From: an uncultured Saprospiraceae bacterium
Lineage (GTDB): Bacteria > Bacteroidota > Bacteroidia > Chitinophagales > Saprospiraceae
Direction: 5' to 3'
Length of the DNA: 7,418 nt
Assembly: GCA_934699305.1 (NCBI GenBank)
Contig: CAKUWM010000138.1
Span: forward strand, 1 to 7,418
The notes under the pieces were generated by a model, which searched no databases, had not been told where the DNA came from, and saw nothing but the letters and a program-made list of their open reading frames with translations. Positions 1 through 5,984 of this stretch are shown here, one piece after another (within the stretch, counting starts at the first letter, position 1; every line of letters begins with the position of its first letter). The translations under genes were made by a program, and so were the position numbers.

Positions 1-124
1 CGGTACTATTGGAACGATATGCCCAAATAATAACTAGTGAAAAGAATGCTACAAATAACACCAATGATATAATTGGATAGATAGACACTCCTTTAATTTC
101 TGTTAAATAGGTCGCAAATTTCAT
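1..124 (-). CDS. ccoQ: CcoQ-like small subunit of cbb3 cytochrome c oxidase (partial, 3' end off the window)
   Basis: The first 41 residues are visible and the gene runs off the left edge. The protein begins MKFATYLTEIKGVSIYP and continues into one hydrophobic segment (about residues 14-36) that ends in a Trp-Ala-Tyr-Arg boundary. This is the layout of Bacteroidota CcoQ/FixQ-type subunits, which are small single-span proteins that stabilise the cbb3 oxidase complex in the inner membrane. The start codon overlaps the ccoNO stop by four bases (ATGA), indicating translational coupling; no clear Shine-Dalgarno sequence precedes it. The call rests on position directly after ccoNO and on the short N-terminus plus one membrane span. 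CcoQ is poorly conserved, so sequence alone is weak support and the full length cannot be judged. Confidence 0.75.
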   Translation of the reverse strand, partial: MKFATYLTEIKGVSIYPIISLVLFVAFFSLVIIWAYRSNST

Positions 125-2241
125 TCTACTGTATTTATTGTTTTAGCATCTGTTCCCATTCTTTGCAAATAAGCTATCAAAGCAATAATTTCTTTATCAC
201 CCGAAATATTCAACTTATCTTTCTTCAAGTTAGCAACTATTTTATCAGCCTGTTTTTTCATATCAGAATTGGCTTTACCTTCATAACCTTTTGGATATGG
301 TACACCTAATTTACGCATCGCATATATTTTACTCATCGTGGTACTGGCATCTACTGACTTCTCAAATAGCCATGGATAAGGTGGCATTATTGTTCCGGGC
401 GCCATAGATTCAGGATCAAGCATGTGGTTAAAGTGCCATGAATCCGGATATTTTCCACCGATTCTGGCAAGATCCGGTCCTGTTCTCTTACTACCCCATT
501 GATATGGATGATCATAGACAAATTCACCTGCTTTGGAATAATCCCCAAATCGGGACACTTCATATCTAAAAGGTCTAATCATCTGTGAGTGACAATTGTA
601 ACATCCTTCTTTTATATAGATATCTCTTCCATGCAATTCAAGCGGAGTATATGGTTTGACTTCTGATATTGTCGGAATATTTGTTTTAACTAAAAATGTA
701 GGTACCATTTCCACTAATCCACCTATACCGACTACAATCAAACTAAGAACAAGAAGAGTAATAGGCCTTCTTTCTACCCAACTATGCCAATGTGCATTTT
801 TGGGCTTGACATAAACCTTTTCCAATGCCGGCGCCTCGGCATCTTCTGTCTTCACAAAATGTCCTGATTTCACAGTCTTATATAGGTTATATGCCATCAA
901 CACAACACCCGCTAAAAATAATGTACCTCCTAATGCCCTCAATATATAAAAAGGAACAATGGATTGAACGATATCAATAAACTGATACTGCAATTGTCCT
1001 TCTGGTGTAAATGCTGACATCATGAAATATGTACGGAAGGCAGCCCAGTATAGCGGAATAGCGTATAATACTATACCAGCAGTGGCAATCCAAAAGTGGG
1101 TAGAAGCCCACTTAACTGAATATAATTTGGTATTGAATAATCTCGGAAACAACCAATATAGCATACCAAAAGTTAAAAAACCATTCCACCCTAAAGCTCC
1201 GATATGCACATGAGCCACAGTCCAATCACTATAGTGCGAAATAGCGTTGACATTTTTTAAAGATAACATGGGACCTTCAAAAGTCGCCATACCATAACAT
1301 GTTACGGCAACTACAAAGAATTTGAGAATGGGATCTACCCGAACCTTATCCCATGCCCCTCTTAAGGTAAATAAACCATTGAGCATACCGCCCCAAGACG
1401 GTAATAACAACATGATAGAAAACACTGTTCCCAATGATTGCGCCCACTCAGGTAATGCGGTATATAACAAATGGTGAGGCCCTGCCCATATATATAGGAA
1501 TATCAATGACCAAAAGTGAACTATACTCAATCTATATGAATATATCGGCCTCCCGGCAGCTTTGGGTAGAAAATAATACATCAATCCAAGATACGGTGTC
1601 GTTAGGAAAAATGCTACTGCATTATGTCCATACCACCATTGTACCAATGCATCTTGAACACCCGCATACCAAGAATAACTCTTCATAAAACTAATAGGCA
1701 ACTCAAAGGAATTGACAATGTGCAACATGGCTACAGTTACCCATGAACCAATAAAAAACCAAATTGCAACATACAGATGCCGTTCACGCCTCTTGATTAT
1801 TGTCCCAAACATGTTGATACCGAATACAACCCAGATTAATGTAATTGCAATATCAAGTGGCCATTCAAGTTCTGCATATTCTTTCGCTGATGTATAACCC
1901 ATCATTAGGGTAATAGCTCCTGCTAAAATGATAAGCTGCCATCCCCAGAAATGAATTTTACTCAATGCTTTACTCCACATCTCCGCTTTTACCAAGCGAG
2001 GCAGTGAATAATATACTGCTGTGAAAATACCATTTCCCACAAATGCAAAAATAACAGCATTGGTATGGACAGGCCTGAGACGACCAAAAGTGGTATATTC
2101 TATACCCAGATTTAATGCCGGAAAAGCAAGCTGAAAGGCTGCAATTACACCAACAAGCATTCCGACAATCCCCCAAAACATCGTTGCAACAGCAAAGTTC
2201 TTGGAAATCTCATTGTCATACTGAAACTTCTGTAATTCCAT
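121..2241 (-). CDS. ccoNO: Fused cbb3-type cytochrome c oxidase subunits I and II (CcoN-CcoO)
   Basis: This is the catalytic core of the high-affinity terminal oxidase: it reduces O2 to water and pumps protons in the inner membrane. The protein is 706 aa from the ATG at 2241. The CcoN part (about 1-460) is polytopic and has all expected ligands: His59 (RPVHTN) and His346 for low-spin haem b, His206 (WYGHN), His256-His257 (GPHH) for CuB, Tyr250 six residues before them as the cross-linked tyrosine, and His344 (HVH) for haem b3. Numbering is one less than in the Pseudomonas stutzeri CcoN. After a linker and an anchor helix (about 493-513), the CcoO part has the c-type haem site CYNCH (547-551) and Met619 (TIMPPYPW) as the likely axial ligand. 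An in-frame ATG at 2325 would add 28 basic residues but overlaps ccoS; the 2241 start lies 4 nt after the ccoS stop and fits the family N-terminus. Confidence 0.97.
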   Translation of the reverse strand: MELQKFQYDNEISKNFAVATMFWGIVGMLVGVIAAFQLAFPALNLGIEYTTFGRLRPVHTNAVIFAFVGNGIFTAVYYSLPRLVKAEMWSKALSKIHFWGWQLIILAGAITLMMGYTSAKEYAELEWPLDIAITLIWVVFGINMFGTIIKRRERHLYVAIWFFIGSWVTVAMLHIVNSFELPISFMKSYSWYAGVQDALVQWWYGHNAVAFFLTTPYLGLMYYFLPKAAGRPIYSYRLSIVHFWSLIFLYIWAGPHHLLYTALPEWAQSLGTVFSIMLLLPSWGGMLNGLFTLRGAWDKVRVDPILKFFVVAVTCYGMATFEGPMLSLKNVNAISHYSDWTVAHVHIGALGWNGFLTFGMLYWLFPRLFNTKLYSVKWASTHFWIATAGIVLYAIPLYWAAFRTYFMMSAFTPEGQLQYQFIDIVQSIVPFYILRALGGTLFLAGVVLMAYNLYKTVKSGHFVKTEDAEAPALEKVYVKPKNAHWHSWVERRPITLLVLSLIVVGIGGLVEMVPTFLVKTNIPTISEVKPYTPLELHGRDIYIKEGCYNCHSQMIRPFRYEVSRFGDYSKAGEFVYDHPYQWGSKRTGPDLARIGGKYPDSWHFNHMLDPESMAPGTIMPPYPWLFEKSVDASTTMSKIYAMRKLGVPYPKGYEGKANSDMKKQADKIVANLKKDKLNISGDKEIIALIAYLQRMGTDAKTINTVE

Positions 2242-2245
2242 GTGT

Positions 2246-2407
2246 CTAATTTTTATTTTTCGTTTTAATTTTTTCCTCAAATAATATTCGGTTGGCTGAA
2301 GAAAATTGATCTTCAAACTGACCATTCTTACTACTCCAAAGAAAGGCTATCAAAAAACCTCCGGAGATAATCATACTTATTACTAATAACGCAACTAACA
2401 CACTCAT
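2246..2407 (-). CDS. ccoS: CcoS, cbb3 oxidase maturation protein
   Basis: A 53-aa protein with one N-terminal membrane span (about residues 3-23) followed by Phe-Leu-Trp and then SKNGQFEDQ, the hallmark CcoS pattern (FLW, then GQF(D/E)D). CcoS is required for cofactor insertion (haem b and CuB) into CcoN in the bacteria where it was studied; the exact mechanism is not settled. The tail is short, polar and lysine-rich. The ATG is 2 nt after the ccoI stop, and AAAGGA at 2419-2414 sits 6 nt upstream as a plausible ribosome binding site inside the end of ccoI. The same frame is open further upstream (to 2542), but that part overlaps ccoI and does not resemble CcoS. Length and context are normal for the family. 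Confidence 0.92.
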   Translation of the reverse strand: MSVLVALLVISMIISGGFLIAFLWSSKNGQFEDQFSSANRILFEEKIKTKNKN

Positions 2408-2409
2408 AT

Positions 2410-4824
2410 TCAATCCTTTAATTTTAATTTCCGCCCTATCAGTCCACTCATGGTAAAGGTCAGAAAAATAATGGTTAATGAACTTGCCGGCATCAGAATA
2501 GCTGCAACAACAGGATATAACTTGCCCTGAACAGCAAACCATAAGCCTACAACATTATACAATATAGAAACCAAAAAGGTAAAATAAATGATATATCTAC
2601 CCGCATGTGAAAGCTTCAGCAACTTAGTAAGATTAGTCAACCTCTTCCCATCTAAAATACCATCTGCTGCCGGTGTGAAATTATTGACAGCATCGCTGAT
2701 TGCAATTCCAATATCGCTTTGTTTTAGCGCACCCGCATCATTTAATCCATCCCCAATCATCATGACTTTATGACCTTCTTGTTGCAAGGACACAATAAAA
2801 TCATATTTCTGTTGCGGATCTTGTGTAAAATGACTTTGATTCTCTACTCCTATTAAACTATCTAAATACTCCTTTTCGCCTTCATGGTCTCCACTTAATA
2901 TAGCAAGTTTAAATTTCTTCCTCAGCATACTTAGCATCTCCACAACTCCTTCCCTATATGTATTTTTAATATTGAATTTACCACGCAATGCCCCATCGAC
3001 AGAAAAATATACCACAGAATCACTAAAAGTGTGTTCCTGATCTAATATTCCAAGAAAAAGAGCTGATCCAAGTTTAAGATGGCGATTCTCATACCATCCT
3101 TCGATTCCTTTGCCCGGATAATTCTTGAAACTTTCTACCTTCAATGGTGCATACTGATTATAAAAACCCGCTATTGCCCGACTCAAAGGATGGCTGGATT
3201 CATCGGCCAATGAATGCAATATCCCTTTTTCCCATTCTTCTAATTCATTTCCATGATAATCCAGCCCATTCAACTGATGATTGGTTAATGTCCCCGTTTT
3301 ATCAAATACTATGTAATCAATCTTTGACATAGCCTCTACAACATTGTGATGACGGACATACATGCCATTCGCACTAAACATCCTAATTAATCTACCATAA
3401 GTAAATGTTGCCGTCAATAAAAGGGCACATGGACAAGCTATGATAAACATAGATGTCAATGCACTCCAAAGTATTTCAGGCCTATCTTGCATGATCCAAT
3501 ACGTCGCAACAAAGCCCGCCAAAACAAATAATATTACTGTAAAATATTTACTGAATAAATCAATATAAGAACGGCTTCCTGTTTTATCTTTAAAAGTATT
3601 CTTATTCCAAAGGTTTGTTAGATAACTCTGTGACACACTCTTTACTGCGACCAATTCTATCTTCTCACCTGTCTGCTTCCCGCCTGAATAGATCATTTCT
3701 CCTATCCCTACCTCGGCAGGAAGGCTTTCACCCGTCACAAAGCTATAATCAATGTAAGCTTTTCCCTTTGATAGAATACCATCTACAGGAACCAACTCAT
3801 CTTGCCTGATAACCAATACATCTTCTGCTTCAACCTTCTCTATAGGCTTAACTATAATTTCACCTTCTATTTTTTGACGCACCGCAATAGGGAAAAAAGA
3901 TTTAAAATCCCGGTCAAAAGAAAGTGACTTCGATACATTATCTTGCAATAAACGTCCCACTAACATGAAGAAAATAATCCCTGCCAGACTGTCAAAATAT
4001 CCCTCACCACTTCCCCAAAACACTTCATATACACTACGGATAAAAGTAATGGCTATCGCCAATGCAATAGGGACATCAATATTTAAATATTTTTCTTTAA
4101 GGGAATTCCACGATGAAGAAAAAAATTCAAAACCGGAATAAAACACTACCGGTAAAGACAAAGCAAACATTCCATATCGCAAAGCTAAGGTTATAGGCTT
4201 TTCGATCTCTATGTCTCCCGCAAAATACTGTGGAAGACTCATCATCATAATATTGGAAAAACAAAATCCCGCAATACCCAGTTTATATATTTTTTTTCGA
4301 TCTGCTTTCTTATAGGCGTCTTCTTCATTGCCTGACAGGCTAATATGAGGCTCGTAACCAATAGATGCTAATTCGGCAACTAATCCCGAAAGACTAATAT
4401 TCCGATGATCATAGGCTATTAAGATTTCTTTCCTCACGAAGTCAACCCTTGAACTAATAACCGCACTATTTAGTTGATGAAAATTTTCAAGTAAATAAAT
4501 ACAGCTACTGCAATGCATTTGAGGAAGGTATAAACGCACATGTGACTGATCATCATTTTTAAACAATGTCAACTTTTGCTTTATATCTTCCTGATCAAGA
4601 TAATCATATTTGCTTTGAGAAATGTTAGGACGTATTGTTAAACCAGGACGATCATTAAATGTATAATAATCACAAAATCCTTTTTCATTCAAAAGACCAT
4701 AAACAACCTTGCATCCGTTGCAACAAAACCAAGACTCGTAAGCTGAAATAGAGCCATCACAATCATTGCCGCAATGAGAGCAAACTAATTTATTATTCAA
4801 TCTTACATCAATCCCCATCGACAT
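2410..4824 (-). CDS. ccoI: CcoI/FixI-type Cu(I)-exporting P1B-ATPase for cbb3 assembly
   Basis: An 804-aa heavy-metal P-type ATPase that moves Cu(I) to the periplasmic side to supply the CuB site of cbb3 oxidase. Parts in order: an N-terminal Cys cluster (Cys15, 18, 22, 34, 35, 38; the putative metal-binding domain found in CcoI-type pumps), an HMA domain with MHCSSC (103-108), membrane helices from about 181, the actuator TGES (364-367), the metal-selective CPC (464-466) in a membrane helix, the phosphorylated Asp508 in DKTGT, the nucleotide-domain His545-Pro546, and GDGLND (691-696), with two C-terminal helices ending at about 795. The double metal-binding N-terminus and the place just before ccoS separate it from CopA-type detoxification pumps. 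The start codon overlaps the stop of the upstream 157-aa gene by one base (TAATG). A second Met two codons later is an alternative start. No disabling change is seen. Confidence 0.96.
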   Translation of the reverse strand: MSMGIDVRLNNKLVCSHCGNDCDGSISAYESWFCCNGCKVVYGLLNEKGFCDYYTFNDRPGLTIRPNISQSKYDYLDQEDIKQKLTLFKNDDQSHVRLYLPQMHCSSCIYLLENFHQLNSAVISSRVDFVRKEILIAYDHRNISLSGLVAELASIGYEPHISLSGNEEDAYKKADRKKIYKLGIAGFCFSNIMMMSLPQYFAGDIEIEKPITLALRYGMFALSLPVVFYSGFEFFSSSWNSLKEKYLNIDVPIALAIAITFIRSVYEVFWGSGEGYFDSLAGIIFFMLVGRLLQDNVSKSLSFDRDFKSFFPIAVRQKIEGEIIVKPIEKVEAEDVLVIRQDELVPVDGILSKGKAYIDYSFVTGESLPAEVGIGEMIYSGGKQTGEKIELVAVKSVSQSYLTNLWNKNTFKDKTGSRSYIDLFSKYFTVILFVLAGFVATYWIMQDRPEILWSALTSMFIIACPCALLLTATFTYGRLIRMFSANGMYVRHHNVVEAMSKIDYIVFDKTGTLTNHQLNGLDYHGNELEEWEKGILHSLADESSHPLSRAIAGFYNQYAPLKVESFKNYPGKGIEGWYENRHLKLGSALFLGILDQEHTFSDSVVYFSVDGALRGKFNIKNTYREGVVEMLSMLRKKFKLAILSGDHEGEKEYLDSLIGVENQSHFTQDPQQKYDFIVSLQQEGHKVMMIGDGLNDAGALKQSDIGIAISDAVNNFTPAADGILDGKRLTNLTKLLKLSHAGRYIIYFTFLVSILYNVVGLWFAVQGKLYPVVAAILMPASSLTIIFLTFTMSGLIGRKLKLKD

Positions 4825-5297
4825 TAATTTTTACTGAAATAAGATTCATTGACTAATAATGAATATGTCGCTGGCATCAACCGGATGAGTAGATCGTACA
4901 ATTTCTGTTTTTCAATCAAAAAGAGGCGATCAAAGGCATTACGAAGATCCCTAAGTATAGAATACTTATCAATAAAAAAGGGTTCGAGTGCATTTAAACA
5001 AAGTTGAATTTTTAAATCCTTATTCTTTATCAACCTCAATAACTCACCGATATTGGCAATTGGTTTTCTTCCTATATTTTTAAAAGTAATAAAAACTAAT
5101 TTACGCTCTAATAGTACTAAACTATTAAACTCGTTTCTGATACGTTGCACAGCATACCGCTGTGTTTGTAACTCTTCTTCCGAATCCCTATCACAACATA
5201 ACAATATAGCTGATTCCAAAGCATCTTCAACCGCAGGATATACCTCATTAACTAAAACATTACATTGTCTCTCTATACCAAATGCAATATTATCCAT
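4824..5297 (-). CDS. Uncharacterised 157-aa all-helical protein, first gene of the cbb3 operon
   Basis: I do not recognise this family with confidence. The protein has no signal peptide and no membrane span, and looks almost wholly helical, with heptad-like leucine/isoleucine spacing in several helices (about 8-36, 40-73, 82-107, 110-141). It contains no histidine; its cysteines are 12, 34, 35 and 100. By eye the spacing of helices and the segments EFNSLVLLERKLVF (56-69) and AFDRLFLIEKQKLY (121-134) resemble the two hemerythrin-like ligand helices of RIC/YtfE proteins (pattern H..E..LFP), but with every ligand histidine replaced. This is an inference from remembered family patterns, not an alignment. 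Its stop overlaps the ccoI start by one base, so the two are almost surely cotranslated, which points to a role in cbb3 biogenesis, copper handling or regulation. It starts 77 bp from the centre of a Crp/Fnr-like palindrome. No strong ribosome binding site is next to the ATG. Confidence 0.8.
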   Translation of the reverse strand: MDNIAFGIERQCNVLVNEVYPAVEDALESAILLCCDRDSEEELQTQRYAVQRIRNEFNSLVLLERKLVFITFKNIGRKPIANIGELLRLIKNKDLKIQLCLNALEPFFIDKYSILRDLRNAFDRLFLIEKQKLYDLLIRLMPATYSLLVNESYFSKN

Positions 5298-5326
5298 TAT
5301 CCATAAAATATATCACAAAGATGCAT
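5297..5326 (-). other. Possible 9-codon leader ORF before the 157-aa gene
   Basis: A mini-ORF encoding MHLCDIFYG lies directly upstream of the 157-aa gene, and its stop overlaps that gene's ATG as TAATG, the same junction type used between the 157-aa gene and ccoI. The only strong purine-rich Shine-Dalgarno-like stretch in this leader, AAAAGGGGAGGA (5338-5327), ends right at the mini-ORF start and about 30 nt before the ATG at 5297, so the annotated gene has no good site of its own. The spacing to the mini-ORF ATG (1-2 nt from GGAGG) is too short for a classical site. It may therefore be chance or part of a leader structure. Confidence 0.25.
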
Positions 5327-5338
5327 TCCTCCCCTTTT

Positions 5339-5346
5339 AAAAAATA
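5339..5346 (-). promoter_or_regulatory. Candidate Bacteroidota -7 promoter box for the cbb3 operon
   Basis: On the minus strand this reads TATTTTTT, one mismatch from the Bacteroidota -7 consensus TAnnTTTG. Transcription would start near 5334-5333, which places the palindrome centre (5374.5) about 41 bp upstream, the class II activator spacing of Crp/Fnr proteins. No TTG lies at the usual -33 distance, as is common at activator-dependent promoters. The match is weak because the region is AT-rich. Confidence 0.3.
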
Positions 5347-5361
5347 TGACATATTCAAGGC

Positions 5362-5387
5362 TAAAATATGACAAATATCATATTTTA
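5362..5387. promoter_or_regulatory. Perfect palindrome, probable Crp/Fnr-family operator
   Basis: The arms TAAAATATGA and TCATATTTTA are exact reverse complements of ten bases, separated by CAAATA. The core TATGA-N6-TCATA has the same half-site length and spacing as the Crp consensus TGTGA-N6-TCACA and is close to Fnr-type sites. A further half-site, with 11 identical bases (AAAATATGACA), lies at 5341-5351, exactly 22 bp from the left arm. It is the only strong palindrome upstream of the cbb3 operon. Such operons are classically under Fnr/FixK-type control, so an oxygen- or redox-responsive Crp/Fnr protein is the likely ligand; which one cannot be told from here. Confidence 0.55.
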
Positions 5388-5515
5388 TATTTTGTTACCA
5401 AAACAATGCATTTTATTATAATTTATTCAACACATAAAGCTATTAAATTAAATATTTCTTAATTGCCGAAATGCAATCTAAGCATTTTAACAAATTAATT
5501 TCTACAATTTAATTT
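5388..5515. other. AT-rich intergenic stretch with no recognised gene
   Basis: Very AT-rich spacer between the operator of the cbb3 operon and the gene remnants. It has no open frame of note on either strand, no tRNA-like fold and no convincing promoter. The only structure seen is a weak 6-bp inverted repeat (AAATGC ... GCATTT, 5469-5487), which is too short to interpret. Confidence 0.6.
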
Positions 5516-5690
5516 ATTCACCAATATATAAAGTATATTTCGAATTCAGCAGTGAAGGCTTTTTAAAAAACGTATAGTCCTGACTATGAAGTCGATATCG
5601 ATATACAAGTCTTTTCAATGGCTTCATTATATCATTGATTACGAGTCGTAAATCGATTCTATATTTGTCAAATGAGGAATTAGGATGAAT
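5516..5690 (+). pseudogene. Decayed copy A of a short duplicated coding sequence
   Basis: Copy A of a diverged direct repeat; its partner is at 5742-5880. In the plus-strand frame it encodes P-D-Y-E...D..V.SM.S (about 5578-5625); after a 1-nt insertion it continues I-D-Y-E-S-stop-I-D-S-I-F (5635-5667) where copy B has an intact I-D-Y-E-S-F-I-D-S-I-F. Differences between the copies fall largely at third codon positions of this frame (GAC/GAT, GAA/GAG, GAG/GAA, TCG/TCC, TCT/TCA), which indicates that the common ancestor was protein-coding on the plus strand. Copy A now has a frameshift, an internal TAA, a further TGA, and about 29 extra bases between 5529 and 5577. The original protein is not recognised. 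A 78-aa open frame on the opposite strand here looks like a by-product. Confidence 0.5.
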
Positions 5691-5698
5691 AATTCCTG

Positions 5699-5880
5699 AT
5701 GAAATTTTTAGAAAAACAAATAATACAAGATATAAGCCCGAATTCACCAATATAGGTTTTGAAAAACCGTCTAATGCTGATTATGAGGGCAATCCCGATC
5801 CAGGAGTCGTTTCAATGATTTCAAAAATCATTGATTACGAATCCTTTATCGATTCAATATTTTCAAATGCTGAATATGGG
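5699..5880 (+). pseudogene. Truncated copy B of the same short coding sequence
   Basis: Copy B matches copy A from the word ATTCACCAATATA (5742) through about 5880. It keeps one open plus-strand frame from 5689 with N-I-G-F-E-K-P-S-N-A-D-Y-E and V-S-M-I-S-K-I-I-D-Y-E-S-F-I-D-S-I-F. The similarity to copy A begins well upstream of the only in-frame ATG (5815), and no ATG, GTG or TTG occurs in that frame back to the stop at 5686, so the original start is missing. A plausible N-terminus (MKFLEKQIIQDISPNSPI, ATG at 5699) sits in another frame and meets a stop at 5753, which suggests a frameshift between them. Downstream the frame runs through two terminator hairpins of the neighbouring gene, so the C-terminus is also unlikely to be native. 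Function is unknown. Confidence 0.45.
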
Positions 5881-5888
5881 ATTAAAAC

Positions 5889-5915
5889 AAAAAAAAGGAG
5901 CACAAGACTCCTTTT
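5889..5915 (-). terminator. Second (distal) intrinsic terminator of the T9SS protein gene
   Basis: Perfect 8-bp stem, AAAAGGAG paired with CTCCTTTT, around a 7-nt loop (stem-loop 5893-5915). On the minus strand it runs straight into eight T (5896-5889). On the plus strand it is followed by a TTTTATTTT tract, so it may work in both directions. It backs up the hairpin at 5929-5960. Confidence 0.8.
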
Positions 5916-5920
5916 ATTTT

Positions 5921-5960
5921 CAAAAAATGAAGAGAAACCCTTTTGCAAGGATTCCTCTTC
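5921..5960 (-). terminator. First (proximal) intrinsic terminator of the T9SS protein gene
   Basis: On the minus strand, arms GAAGAGGAATCCTT and AAGGGTTTCTCTTC form a 14-bp stem with two G-U wobbles and no bulge, closed by the GNRA-type tetraloop GCAA (5960-5929). It is followed by A and six T (5927-5922). It lies 25 nt after the stop codon of the secreted-protein gene. The wobbles make the opposite strand a poorer hairpin, so it acts mainly for the minus strand. Confidence 0.85.
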
Positions 5961-5984
5961 CCCATATTTAACTAAGATCAAAAC

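Noticed and set aside
1022..1213. Plus-strand open frames inside ccoNO and ccoI
   Set aside because: They are antisense shadows of strongly conserved genes and encode no recognisable protein.
2306..2316. TTGATCTTCAA, Fnr-like partial palindrome within ccoS
   Set aside because: Spacing is 3 rather than 4 between TTGA and TCAA halves, it is inside a coding region, and ccoNO is 4 nt from ccoS with no need for its own promoter.
2242..2325. 28-residue N-terminal extension of ccoNO from an upstream ATG
   Set aside because: It overlaps ccoS in another frame, is a basic sequence not seen in CcoN, and the ATG at 2241 directly follows the ccoS stop and gives family-like numbering of all ligands.
4824..5297. 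Calling the 157-aa gene a hemerythrin or RIC protein outright
   Set aside because: It has no histidine, so it cannot bind the classical di-iron centre; the resemblance is only in helix spacing and is kept as a hypothesis.
5469..5487. AAATGC ... GCATTT inverted repeat
   Set aside because: Only 6 bp with AT-rich flanks and no T tract or promoter context; expected by chance in this composition.
5514..5750. 78-aa open frame on the minus strand (MVNSGLYLVLF...)
   Set aside because: It lies over copy A of the duplicated sequence. Differences between the copies fall at third positions of the plus-strand frame, i.e. first positions of this frame, and the matching part of copy B has stops in it.
5516..5880. 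CRISPR or IS-element interpretation of the direct repeats
   Set aside because: Only two long, diverged copies, no short regular spacers, no transposase fragment and no terminal inverted repeats or target duplications seen.
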